Assembly: GCA_033127725.1 (NCBI GenBank)
Contig: AP026798.1
Span: forward strand, 2,170,001 to 2,234,000
DNA from: Bombiscardovia nodaiensis
GTDB lineage: Bacteria; Actinomycetota; Actinomycetes; Actinomycetales; Bifidobacteriaceae
DNA length: 64,000 nt
Reading direction: 5' to 3'
Under the pieces are notes generated by a model that was not told the DNA's origin, searched no databases, and saw only the letters and a list, made by a program, of their open reading frames with translations. Both the position numbers and the translations under genes were made by a program. Of this stretch, positions 18,285 through 26,539 are shown one piece after another (positions within the stretch are counted from its first letter, which is position 1; every line of letters starts with the position of its first letter).

Positions 18285-18315
18285 GAGTGGATGGAAACTG
18301 AGCTTTCAAGTTTCG

Positions 18316-18351
18316 AGCGCGGCAAAGTTACACCGTTAACTCCGCCGCGCT
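18316..18351 (+). terminator. Two-tier hairpin after the YhgE/Pip pair
   Basis: An outer 8-bp stem (AGCGCGGC at 18316-18323 with 18344-18351) encloses an inner AGTTA/TAACT stem (18326-18330 with 18337-18341). No U tract follows, so it may be a terminator or a processing/stability hairpin. Confidence 0.45.
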
Positions 18352-18632
18352 GCTGTATCACACCACTTGCCGCCTACCGGCCCACAATGATAGGCTACAG
18401 GAAGATTATAGTGTGAATGCATTCAGCCAAAGAAGGTTGACGGCAAAGAGCGCCACTCACTGTCCGTCATAAAAGTAGAACACACACCAACAACCAGCTA
18501 CCGCCACCCGAAACTCAAGCGTTCAGCGCAGCAATTCATTCATCACCCGCCAAGAGACCACCAGCAATGTTGCAGGTCGCTAGCAGCCCCGTTCAACACA
18601 CCGCGAAACCCATCCCGCGAAGGAGGGCCGTA

Positions 18633-20690
18633 ATGCGTAAGCAGTCAATCCGCTGGGCAGTCTGGTTCGCCGCGCTCATCGCTGTTCTCGCGCCCTTCCT
18701 CATTCTGGATATGTTCGACAGGCAAGCTCCGCTGGGAGTCCAAGCGACTATCCAGATTTCAGGATCATCCCCGCGGGTCTCGAGCGCAGATACACTAGCG
18801 ACGATTGAGCGGCTGGCGGCCGAGAGTCACAGTAATATTGCCAAGCTGGTGGACAACGTTCGCTCCCCGGGCAACGCGCGCGACCTCTATCTGGCAATCG
18901 GAGACTCCGCTTCGGACTCGGCCTCCTGGCTGACGCACGGTTACCCAGATTTTTCTCGAACAATGACAACGCGCGTCCACACGCTCGCCGCTGCTGCCGG
19001 GCAAGACCCGCGCGGCCTTTACTTCGTCTACGGCACCCCTACGACCGCAGCAAAACTCAAAAAACAGCTCACCAACCAAGGCTACGAGATTGCCGCTAAA
19101 ACTGACTACACGATTTCCGCCATCGGTTTTCTGCTCACACAACCGGTAGGCATAGGAATCGCAGTGGGGGCCCTCCTTTTAGCCATGCTCGCCGGTATGT
19201 ATTCCCTGCTTAACGGCAAAAGTTACGCCGTACAAGGTCTGCAAGGCCGGGCCTTCTGGCAGATGACGGTCCTGGATTTGAAGGTCAACCTCTTCGCCTG
19301 CTCGCTCGGCACGCTTGTAGTGGCCGCATCAACGGCCGTCGCCAGCGCCCTCTACAACGGCGGAAGCCACTGGCCCCCCTTAGCTTTTTGGTGCTGCACG
19401 GCTTTTCTAGCTCTCCTTTTCCTGCTCGTCATCGCCTATCTCATTGGCTTTTGGCTCGCTCAATCCATGCCCCTCCTCCAGGCACTCAAGGGCAAGTTGC
19501 CCGTGCGCATGGCCTGCGCAGCGATTTATTGCGTGCGAATCCCTGCCCTGATTGTCACGATTTGGGCCATATCGCTCGCGGGGCTCACGGTAAGCACCGT
19601 AGCGGTCGAAGCCCAAACCCAGGGAGCCTGGAAGAGCGCGAGCGAGGACGTGAGACCCTTCCTCAGCCCCAATATGTCGCCTGAGGAGGAAGATGCGTAC
19701 ATACAAAGGACAGGCCGTTGGCTCATTTCCGCAGAAAATGAGGGAAAAATGATCCTCGCCAGGGAGCAGAGCCCCCCTCTTTCGCAGCCGTCGTCGGGCA
19801 CCCTTCCCGACCAAACCGCAAACTTCCTGCTAGTCAACGATGTGTACTTGCACGAACAAGTCGTCACAGATAGGACCGGCCGCCGTTTATCTACTGCTGG
19901 CAGCAAGCGCGTTCTGCTCATTCTGCCGAGCAGTGAGATTCGCCAAGACGCTCTCCTTTCAGCTGCCCGCCAGTGGGTAAATACCCAGGCGTCGAGGTCG
20001 GGAATCACTCCTCCAGAAGTCGAGCTGGCCTTGCGCCTGCCGGGTCAGCAGTTCTTTGGCTACGGGTCGTCGCTTGCCCCAACGTCATCCACCCTGTGCG
20101 CCGATTTTCCGCTCCTGGTCGTCAACTCGGGCACGGGCGTGCTCACTACCGACGATTATGGCTCCTTCGCCAGCCAGGGAGACGCTCTACTCATTGGGAT
20201 GAACTACGCCATCTCAAGCTCCCGGAAAGCTGGGTTGGGGCAGTTCATTTACGCCTTCGCCAACGTTGCTCAACAGGCTGCCGACCGATTCTCCAAAGCC
20301 AAGACCGATTTATACGAGCACATTGTCAACTTGATTGTTGCTTTTATCGTACTCATCGTGTCCGCTCTGGCCGCCGCCCAAACCGTAGTGCGCGGCCGGG
20401 CTCAGCGAATATTCTCCAGATACGTGAACGGCTGGTCATTTTTCAAGACCCACGCTGTGCTCTTGAGCGTGGAGGCAGTGCTCTTTCTCACGCCCGTCTT
20501 GTGGTTCAGCTATCAAGCGGGCCTGAACGCCCAAATACCAGCAGCGCAAAAACCCGTCAATCCTCTGGTATTAGGCGGCTGGCAGCCTTTGCTGGTAGTC
20601 ATCGTTACAGGTGTCAGTTTCCTAGCCTGCACCTTAGCCTTGCGCTATTACACTCAGGTCATCGTCCGCACTCATTCGAGGGAGGAGTAG
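18633..20690 (+). CDS. Bacteriocin-associated integral membrane family protein (ABC permease)
   Basis: This 685-residue permease resembles the bacteriocin-associated integral membrane family, partner of lactococcin-972-type ABC exporters. The start at 18633 (MRKQSIRWAVWF) follows AAGGAGGG; an ATG 22 codons earlier has no such site. The order is an N-terminal helix (about 10-32), a 120-residue outer domain, four helices (about 165-190, 220-245, 255-285 and 300-330), a second outer domain (about 335-570) and three C-terminal helices (from IVAFIVLIVSALAAA). The stop region GGAGGAGTAG doubles as the ribosome-binding site for the ATPase five bases later. No bacteriocin precursor gene is recognisable in the 280 bp upstream. 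It may also be a MacB/FtsX-like envelope transporter. Confidence 0.72.
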   Translation: MRKQSIRWAVWFAALIAVLAPFLILDMFDRQAPLGVQATIQISGSSPRVSSADTLATIERLAAESHSNIAKLVDNVRSPGNARDLYLAIGDSASDSASWLTHGYPDFSRTMTTRVHTLAAAAGQDPRGLYFVYGTPTTAAKLKKQLTNQGYEIAAKTDYTISAIGFLLTQPVGIGIAVGALLLAMLAGMYSLLNGKSYAVQGLQGRAFWQMTVLDLKVNLFACSLGTLVVAASTAVASALYNGGSHWPPLAFWCCTAFLALLFLLVIAYLIGFWLAQSMPLLQALKGKLPVRMACAAIYCVRIPALIVTIWAISLAGLTVSTVAVEAQTQGAWKSASEDVRPFLSPNMSPEEEDAYIQRTGRWLISAENEGKMILAREQSPPLSQPSSGTLPDQTANFLLVNDVYLHEQVVTDRTGRRLSTAGSKRVLLILPSSEIRQDALLSAARQWVNTQASRSGITPPEVELALRLPGQQFFGYGSSLAPTSSTLCADFPLLVVNSGTGVLTTDDYGSFASQGDALLIGMNYAISSSRKAGLGQFIYAFANVAQQAADRFSKAKTDLYEHIVNLIVAFIVLIVSALAAAQTVVRGRAQRIFSRYVNGWSFFKTHAVLLSVEAVLFLTPVLWFSYQAGLNAQIPAAQKPVNPLVLGGWQPLLVVIVTGVSFLACTLALRYYTQVIVRTHSREE

Positions 20691-20695
20691 TTCCC

Positions 20696-21365
20696 ATGAA
20701 ACATCAGACTCCGCAGCAAGCAGGTCCGGCCTCGACCAAGGGCTTGCACATTATCAGCCTCGAAAAGCGCTTCGGTCAGCGAGTCCTGTGGTCGCAATTG
20801 TCAGTAAGCATCCGCCCGAGCGAAATGGTAGCCATCACTGGGCCTTCGGGATCAGGAAAAAGTACCCTACTCAATTGCATCGGGCTTTTGGAAGAGCCGA
20901 GCGCAGGCTCTATCGAAGTAGACGGCAAGACCATAACACACATGGGCGCCCACAGGTCTCGTCTTTTCCGCCGTAACCGCTTAGGCTACCTCTTCCAGGA
21001 CTATGCGCTGATTGACGAAGCCAATATTGAAGACAATCTCACCGTGGCTATGCAGGCAACGCAGCGCAGCAAACGCAAGCACCTCATTGGTCAGGCTCTC
21101 GAACGTGTGGGCTTAGAAGGTCGGCAGAAAGAGCCTATTTACCAGTTGTCGGGCGGTGAACAACAGCGTGTCGCATTGGCGCGCCTCCTGGTAAAAAAGC
21201 CCAATATTATCTTAGCTGATGAGCCAACCGGAGCCTTAGACTCGGCCAACGCCCAAATGGTCATCGACAGTCTGCGGGCCATGGCCAAAACCGGGGGGCA
21301 TTGTCCTCATCGCCACCCACGCAGACAGCATTGTACAAGTCTGCGATAGGGTCATCCGCCTCTAA
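20696..21365 (+). pseudogene. ABC transporter ATP-binding protein, frameshifted near its end
   Basis: This is the ATPase partner of the preceding permease, of the LolD/MacB-like type. Motifs run GPSGSGKSTLLN (Walker A), FQDYALIDEANIEDNL (Q-loop), LSGGEQQRVALARLLV (signature) and IILADEPTGALD (Walker B), all intact. After MAKTGG the frame goes astray: six Gs at 21293-21298 where five would give GIVLIATHADSIVQVCDRVIRL and a stop at 21363-21365, including the switch histidine. As read, the protein loses that H-loop and ends at 21349. The intact length would be about 222 residues, normal for the family. Whether this is a real lesion, a sequencing slip or a variable G run cannot be settled here. 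Confidence 0.85.
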
Positions 21366-21409
21366 CCAAACCCATGGGCTGAGGGCGGCTGGGGCGGTAG
21401 ACTTGGCGT

Positions 21410-21886
21410 ATGGGGCTTGAGGATTGGAAGCAGGATAGGATTCGCTCGGCCCGCGAGGGTCGCAACCCTACGGTGATTGCGCGCTTGCCCAGTGGGTTTG
21501 TTGTGCTGGCAGACATGCAATTTCTGCCTGGATGGTGCATTTTGCTGCCCTACAAGCAGGTCTCTTCGCTCAACGATTTGTCGATGGTAGAGCGCGCACA
21601 TTTTTTGCTCGACATGTCAGTTTTGGGCGATGCAATCCTCGCTGTCTGCCGCCCTAAGCGCGTCAATTACGACATTCTGGGCAACACCGACGAATTCCTC
21701 CACGCCCACGTCTACCCGCGCTACGATTGGGAGCCGCCCGACCGCCAGCCTCTCCCCGTCTGGCTCTACGAGGACCACTACGGGTCCGATCCCAGCACCG
21801 CTTTCTCCCCAACCCGCCACGCCCAACTCATGTCAGACCTGCGCAACTACATATCCTCCCACGCGAGCGCACACGCCCAGCAGTAA
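21410..21886 (+). CDS. HIT-like (histidine triad) family protein
   Basis: This 158-residue protein has HIT-fold features. PSGFVVLADMQFLPGWCILLPYKQV matches the strand region of Ap4A hydrolase-like HIT proteins, and FLHAHVYPRYDWEPP carries the His-x-His-x-x-Pro core (expected HxHxHxx, here HAHVYPRY). Members act on nucleotide-linked phosphates such as Ap4A or AMP-lysine. The third triad histidine is not visible in the normal place, so it may be a diverged hydrolase. The ATG at 21410 has no clear ribosome-binding site, so the start is not certain. The gene stands alone between the ABC exporter and the toxin-antitoxin pair. Confidence 0.7.
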   Translation: MGLEDWKQDRIRSAREGRNPTVIARLPSGFVVLADMQFLPGWCILLPYKQVSSLNDLSMVERAHFLLDMSVLGDAILAVCRPKRVNYDILGNTDEFLHAHVYPRYDWEPPDRQPLPVWLYEDHYGSDPSTAFSPTRHAQLMSDLRNYISSHASAHAQQ

Positions 21887-21936
21887 ATGCAGCTGAAAAG
21901 ACCAATATTTCGACCCATCAAGCAAGATAAGATACA

Positions 21937-21954
21937 ATATCTTGTACAAGATAT
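21937..21954. promoter_or_regulatory. YefM-YoeB operator palindrome
   Basis: A perfect 18-bp palindrome, ATATCTTGTACAAGATAT, sits 33 bp before the yefM start. Its centre is TGTACA, the core that E. coli YefM is reported to recognise. Only one full palindrome is seen here, not the long/short pair of E. coli. Confidence 0.8.
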
Positions 21955-21986
21955 ATGAGAGCGAATATTGAGGCTAGGAGATTCCC

Positions 21987-22271
21987 GTGCAAGCCGTAGC
22001 GTATAGCAATTTCCGCAGGGACTTGAAGTCCTACATGCGCAAGGTCAACGAAGACGCGGACCTGCTCCTGGTGACGAATACGAATCCCGAAGACAATGTA
22101 GTCGTCATGAGCGCCGACGACTACGATTCGCTGCTAGAAACATTGCGCATTTACCAAAATTCGTACCTGGCCGACAAGGTGACTCGCGGCCTGCAATCCG
22201 CAGCTCAAGGCCAAGTTGTCCGGCACAGCCTGGCCAATGATTCCGAGCCCGGCGCGCAGGTTGCAGCATGA
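21987..22271 (+). CDS. yefM: YefM/Phd-family antitoxin
   Basis: This 94-residue antitoxin binds and neutralises YoeB and represses the operon. The start codon is GTG at 21987 with TAGGAG before it. The Phd/YefM pattern is clear: VAYSNFRRDLKSYMRKVNEDAD in the DNA-binding half, VVVMSADDYDSLLETLRI in the dimer helix, then a polar, disorder-prone C-terminus (VTRGLQSAAQGQVVRHSLAN) that wraps the toxin. It overlaps the toxin gene by four bases. The 18-bp TGTACA-centred palindrome upstream is the likely autoregulation site. Confidence 0.93.
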   Translation: MQAVAYSNFRRDLKSYMRKVNEDADLLLVTNTNPEDNVVVMSADDYDSLLETLRIYQNSYLADKVTRGLQSAAQGQVVRHSLANDSEPGAQVAA

Positions 22272-22522
22272 TTCTGGCCTGGACCGAAGACGCTTGGGCC
22301 GACTACTGCTACTGGCAGTCACAAGAGCGGAAAACGCTCAAACGCATCAACGCGCTCATCACTGACACCAGCCGCCACCCTTCTACCGGTATCGGCAAGC
22401 CCGAACCGCTCAAGTGGGGACTCGAAGGCGCCTGGTCCCGCCGCATCAACTCCGCCAACCGCCTCATCTACGCCTTCACCGCCACCCAACTCACCATCCT
22501 CTCCGCCCGCGACCACTACTAA
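22268..22522 (+). CDS. yoeB: YoeB-family mRNA interferase toxin
   Basis: YoeB is a RelE-fold, ribosome-dependent endoribonuclease. The 84 residues match the family end to end: MILAWTEDAWADYCYWQSQERKTLKRINALI, GIGKPEPLKWGLEGAWSRRI, and the C-terminal LIYAFTATQLTILSARDHY. The catalytic set of E. coli YoeB (Glu46, Arg65, His83, Tyr84) is present as Glu in KPEPL, the Arg of RLIYAF and the terminal His-Tyr, so it should be active. The ATG overlaps the yefM stop. The pair is one transcript. Confidence 0.94.
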   Translation: MILAWTEDAWADYCYWQSQERKTLKRINALITDTSRHPSTGIGKPEPLKWGLEGAWSRRINSANRLIYAFTATQLTILSARDHY

Positions 22523-22674
22523 AAATCCGCACCCGCAAGAGCACAGCAATGCGCATTCCGCTGTTCTCCTACACCAAACACCGATGGCTTTCGCGGGGGA
22601 AAGAGACTAGGCTGGGGGTAGCACCAAGATGGTGCTGCGATCCAATGGAGGATCGGTTGATGAAAGGAAGTTCG

Positions 22675-23568
22675 ATGAAGAGCTTAGCAACCGTGACCGT
22701 AGCTGGCGGAGGCGTCTTAGGCAGCCAGATTGCCTATCAATCAGCTTTCAAAGGCAAGAGTGTCACTATCTACGATATTAGCAACGAAGCCCTGAAGCAG
22801 GCCAAGCAGCGAGTGAACGCCCTGCGGGACTCGTACAAGCGCGACTTGCAGGCGAGCGACGAGCAGTTCGACGCCGGCCTGGAGCGCCTCTCCTACACCA
22901 CCGACCTGGCGAGCGCCCTGGCGGACGTTGACCTAGTGATTGAAGCGATTGTCGAGAATCGCTCAATCAAGCATGACTTCTACCAAAACCTGGCGAAGCT
23001 GGCTCCCGAGCGGACCATTTTCATCAGCAATTCCTCCACCTACCTGCCCTCCGATTTTATGGAGGACACCGGGCGGCCCGACCGCTTCCTCAACTTGCAT
23101 TTTGCCAATCAGATTTGGAAGATGAACACCGCCGAAGTCATGGGTTCGCCCAAGACGAGCCCGAAAGTTTACCAACAAATTGTGCAATTTGCGCGCGAAA
23201 TTGGCATGGTGCCCATCGAGCTGAAGAAGGAGCAGCCGGGCTACGTGCTCAACACGATTCTGATTCCCTGGCTCAACGCCGCCGGATACTTGTGGGGAGA
23301 AGACATTGTGGACCCTCAGACCGTGGACAAAACCTGGATGATTGCCTCTGGCGCGCCTGTGGGCCCCTTCGCCATTTTCGACATGATTGGCCTGCGCACC
23401 CACTACAACATCGTCAAGGAGCAGGAAGGTGATAACCCGAAGCTGCAGTCCTTCCTGCGCAAAATGAAGGAGCGCATCGAGGAGCATCGGGTCGGCATCG
23501 AATCAGGAGAAGGCTTCTACCACTATCCCAACCCAGAGTACGCCGACCCTGACTTCCTCAAGTCCTGA
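22675..23568 (+). CDS. 3-hydroxyacyl-CoA dehydrogenase-like protein
   Basis: This 297-residue NAD-dependent dehydrogenase has the short-chain HAD fold. The start at 22675 (MKSLATVTVAGGG) follows AAGGAAG; an in-frame ATG at 22660 after GGAGG is also possible. The Rossmann loop is AGGGVLGSQIA, with an acidic end of strand two (TIYDIS), which fits NAD rather than NADP. The catalytic His lies in NLHFANQIWKMNTAEV, where the usual NP is NQ and the Glu partner is kept. Bifidobacteria have no beta-oxidation, so the real substrate is probably another 3-hydroxy acid. A second HAD-like gene is at 38683-39639; the two are not close copies. Confidence 0.82.
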   Translation: MKSLATVTVAGGGVLGSQIAYQSAFKGKSVTIYDISNEALKQAKQRVNALRDSYKRDLQASDEQFDAGLERLSYTTDLASALADVDLVIEAIVENRSIKHDFYQNLAKLAPERTIFISNSSTYLPSDFMEDTGRPDRFLNLHFANQIWKMNTAEVMGSPKTSPKVYQQIVQFAREIGMVPIELKKEQPGYVLNTILIPWLNAAGYLWGEDIVDPQTVDKTWMIASGAPVGPFAIFDMIGLRTHYNIVKEQEGDNPKLQSFLRKMKERIEEHRVGIESGEGFYHYPNPEYADPDFLKS

Positions 23569-23667
23569 CCATCTGCCTCACTTCCACTACCTGCGAGCGC
23601 CTGCTCCGCTACAATGAGTCTACAAGCGGAGCAGTCGCCGCAGACCGCACAAAGCAAGGAGCACATA

Positions 23668-24063
23668 ATGGAACCGATGACAGAGTTTACCACGGATTTG
23701 CAGCACTCGGGCATGATTGCTTGGGACTTGGACGAGACCATCAAATTCTACACAGAGAAGCTGGGCTTCGAGCTGGCCGGGCTCTTCCACAACGGCGAAA
23801 ACCGCTGCGCTTTCCTGCGCTACGGCCACCTGACCATCGAGACCTGGGAGGGCGACAAGGCTCCCATGACGACCGGTGCCATCAACCATTGGGCGCTGGA
23901 TACGCCCGACATTGAAGCCGCCTTTGAGAACGCGCACGCCCTCGGGCTCAACATCAAGGAGAAGGAGATTCAGTCCATCCCCAGCTTCTGGGAGCACGGC
24001 ATCCGCTACTTCAACATCTGGGGTCCCAACAAGGAGACTATCGAGTTCTGCCAAATTCTCTAG
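23668..24063 (+). CDS. VOC (glyoxalase/bleomycin resistance) family protein
   Basis: This 131-residue single-module VOC protein has its start at 23668 after AAGGAGCAC. The beta-alpha-beta-beta-beta pattern shows as SGMIAWDLDETIKFYTEKLGFELAGLF, then RYGHLTIETWEG, NHWALDTPDIEAAFENAHALG and FNIWGPNKETIEFCQIL, the usual last strand with a metal-binding Glu. Functions vary from glyoxalase to antibiotic binding, and the substrate cannot be told. It follows the dehydrogenase gene by about 100 bp in the same direction and may share its transcript. A hairpin follows. Confidence 0.85.
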   Translation: MEPMTEFTTDLQHSGMIAWDLDETIKFYTEKLGFELAGLFHNGENRCAFLRYGHLTIETWEGDKAPMTTGAINHWALDTPDIEAAFENAHALGLNIKEKEIQSIPSFWEHGIRYFNIWGPNKETIEFCQIL

Positions 24064-24121
24064 CCGATCGAAACGGCCCTTCACCCGCAGGCCCGCCATC
24101 GTCTTCACCAGCGCTCTGAGC

Positions 24122-24155
24122 GCCCGTGCAGCAGGCGGATCTGCGGGCAGTTTTT
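24122..24155 (+). terminator. Probable terminator after the VOC gene
   Basis: GCCC and GCAG (24122-24131) pair with CTGC and GGGC (24141-24148) with a two-base bulge, followed by AG and five Ts (24151-24155), about 60 bp after the stop. Confidence 0.5.
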
Positions 24156-24293
24156 CTGGTTGTGAAAGCCCTGGTGATAGAGTTGTTGTTTATGACATTT
24201 TTGTGAAGACGGATGAAGACCCGAAGTTTCACATGAAGTACGTGCTGAAAACAAGCAACCAAAGCCACGGCGAAGGAAGCCGGGGAAGGGTAT

Positions 24294-26138
24294 ATGACAG
24301 TAAGCAGCGAGAACAGCGAAGGACATCTTAGTCAGGGCGAAGACGGGTCAACTCCCAGCAGCCCCACCGCAGATCATGCGGATGCACGGCCAGCGGCGCA
24401 AGTGACAAATACGGGCGCTACTCGGCAGAACGCGGCACAGACCAAAGAGCAGCCCAAGGTACAGAACACAGCGCAGGCCAAAGCACAAGCTAAGGCGCAG
24501 ATACGAGCCGCACGTAAGGCCAGCAAAGAGCGCGAACGAGCAGCAGCGAGAGAGCGCAAGGCCCGCGAAAAAGCTCAGAAGGCCAACCCTTACAGCCTCC
24601 ATAATTGGCAGCACCGCCTGCATTTGAGCGACGTAACCGTCGTAGAAAAGTCCACCCTCAAGCGCGCTATTGCCGGCACGGTCGTGGGCAACTTTATGGA
24701 GTGGTACGACGTTGGCGTGTACGGCTACCTGGCGGTCACTATCGGCACCGTCTTCCTCTCCGACGCTTCCCCAGCCATTCAGCGACTCTTCTCCCTGGGT
24801 GTATTCGCTGTCACTTTCATCGCCCGACCCTTGGGCGGTATCGTTTTAGGCCAGCTGGGCGACAAGCTGGGCCGCCAGAAAATCCTAGCCTTCACCCTCC
24901 TATCCATGTCGGCCGCCACCCTCCTCATCGGTCTCCTGCCCGGCTACAAAACCATCGGTTTCTTGGCTCCCATTGCGCTGATTATTTTGAAACTGGCCCA
25001 GGGCTTCTCCACCGGCGGCGAGTACGCGGGCGCCTCCACCATGGTCACCGAGTACGCGCCTGACCGCCACCGCGGCTTTTTCGCCTCCCTGCTCGACGTG
25101 GGCTCATACTTGGGCTTTGCCTTCGGAGCCGGCCTGGTTTCGCTCATTGAATTCTCTATCAGTCCGCAGGCCATGACCGCCTGGGGCTGGCGCATTCCCT
25201 TCATTTTGGCGCTTCCACTGGCCGCTATCGCTGTCTACTTCCGCAATAAGGTAGAGGACACTCCCGCCTTCCAGCAGACGCAGAACGCCAGCGAGGAACA
25301 CAACGAAAGCACAGACGAAGACGAGCCCAATGGCCTGCTGGCGCTCATCCGCGGCTACTGGCGCGAGCTCCTTCTGGCCTTCATTCTAGTCGCCGCAGCC
25401 AACACCCTGGGCTACACGCTCACCACCTACATGCCCACCTACCTGACCACCACCCTCCACCAGAGCATGGCCCAAGCCAACCTGCTCACCCTGCCAATCC
25501 TGCTGATCGTGGCAGCCTGCATCCCTATCACCGGCGCCCTTTCCGACAAGTTTGGCCGCAAGAAAATCCTCTTCACCGGCGCCCTGTTCGGATTGGTATT
25601 CATAGTGCCAGCCTTCAAGCTCATGGAGCGCGACAGCCCCGCAACCACCTTCTTTGGCCTGCTCTTAATCGCTATCCCGGTCATTTTCTTCGTGGCGAAC
25701 CTGGCTTCTTCCCTGCCCGCTCTCTTCCCCACGGCCTCCCGCTACGGCGGCATGGGCCTGTCGTACAACCTGGCTGTGGCCGTTTTTGGTGGCACTGCCC
25801 CGCTGATTATGGAGGCCCTGGTCTCGGCCACTGGCAACGCTCTGGCGCCCGCCTACTGGATTATGTTCACCTCCACTTGCGGTCTGGTCACGGTACTCTT
25901 CCTGGCTGAGTCCGCCCGCCGCCCCATGCCCGGCACTCTGCCCACGGTCTCGAGCCAGCAGGAGGCCCGCGACCTGGTGGCTACGCAAGACAAGAACCCG
26001 GATTTGGATGTGAAAACCATCATCAAGGATGCCGAGGAGAATGGCACCCGTCAGGTTCCCGAAAGCGTCAAAGCCGCGGCCAAGGTCGTGCAACAAGCCC
26101 AAGAGCGTTCGGCTGACGAGCGTGGGCAGCACAACTAG
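24294..26138 (+). CDS. MHS-type MFS transporter (ProP/ShiA-like)
   Basis: This 614-residue metabolite:H+ symporter has 12 helices. About 115 N-terminal residues are Ala/Gln/Lys/Arg-rich and likely form a charged cytoplasmic helix, with AQAKAQAKAQ. MHS signatures follow: VVGNFMEWYDVGVYGYLAV (helix 1, with the conserved F-E-W-Y-D), LGQLGDKLGRQK (A-motif GxxGDxxGRxx), LKLAQGFSTGGEYAGASTMVTEYAP and TGALSDKFGRKK (second A-motif). Family substrates are proline, betaine, citrate, alpha-ketoglutarate or shikimate, and which applies here is unknown. The tail has about 90 polar residues. The start is supported by GGGGAAGGG. The long N-terminal arm is unusual for the family. Confidence 0.86.
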   Translation: MTVSSENSEGHLSQGEDGSTPSSPTADHADARPAAQVTNTGATRQNAAQTKEQPKVQNTAQAKAQAKAQIRAARKASKERERAAARERKAREKAQKANPYSLHNWQHRLHLSDVTVVEKSTLKRAIAGTVVGNFMEWYDVGVYGYLAVTIGTVFLSDASPAIQRLFSLGVFAVTFIARPLGGIVLGQLGDKLGRQKILAFTLLSMSAATLLIGLLPGYKTIGFLAPIALIILKLAQGFSTGGEYAGASTMVTEYAPDRHRGFFASLLDVGSYLGFAFGAGLVSLIEFSISPQAMTAWGWRIPFILALPLAAIAVYFRNKVEDTPAFQQTQNASEEHNESTDEDEPNGLLALIRGYWRELLLAFILVAAANTLGYTLTTYMPTYLTTTLHQSMAQANLLTLPILLIVAACIPITGALSDKFGRKKILFTGALFGLVFIVPAFKLMERDSPATTFFGLLLIAIPVIFFVANLASSLPALFPTASRYGGMGLSYNLAVAVFGGTAPLIMEALVSATGNALAPAYWIMFTSTCGLVTVLFLAESARRPMPGTLPTVSSQQEARDLVATQDKNPDLDVKTIIKDAEENGTRQVPESVKAAAKVVQQAQERSADERGQHN

Positions 26139-26212
26139 CCTCCAGCACAATTGTGGAGAAGTTTGCGCTCATACTCTTTACAAGCCCGAAAAAAGTCACT
26201 AGTCTCACCAGT

Positions 26213-26452
26213 ATGACCGATTCGTTGCGCACCTGCCCGCTCGGGGTAGACATAGAGATATGTCGCATAGACTTAGGCGAGGCCTACCGCTTCCGCCTGG
26301 GCGAACTGGGCTTCCGCGAGCACGAAACCATTCGCGTCATCCAAAAAGCCAACTTTGGCGGGCGCGTGGTAGCTCACGGCTCTGAGCGCATTGCCTTAGA
26401 CGGCGCTACGGCTCGGCATATTTTTGTTCAAACCCGCCAAGCGGTGGGCTAG
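26213..26452 (+). CDS. feoA: FeoA-family ferrous iron transport protein
   Basis: This 79-residue SH3-like protein works with FeoB in Fe2+ uptake. I chose the ATG at 26213 (MTDSLRTCPLG) because FeoA begins this way; longer readings have no homology and no good ribosome-binding site. Landmarks are CPLGVDIEICRIDLGEAYRFRLGELGF (the usual LxxLGF region), an I-R-V-I-Q-K central strand, and GGRVVAHGSERIALDGATARHIFVQ. It is followed after 87 bp by feoB in the same direction. No DtxR/IdeR-type box was obvious in the 74 bp upstream of it. Confidence 0.9.
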   Translation: MTDSLRTCPLGVDIEICRIDLGEAYRFRLGELGFREHETIRVIQKANFGGRVVAHGSERIALDGATARHIFVQTRQAVG

Positions 26453-26539
26453 TAGGAGTCGGAGCTAGGCCGAGGTCGGGCAGCCGCCAGCTCATTGGCT
26501 TTTTGGCGCCCAAGAAAGCAGCACAGGGAAGGACGGGCA

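Noticed and set aside
19973..20695. Upstream extension of the ABC ATPase frame
   Set aside because: Overlaps the permease gene in another frame; the ATG at 20696 has a good site and matches ABC protein starts.
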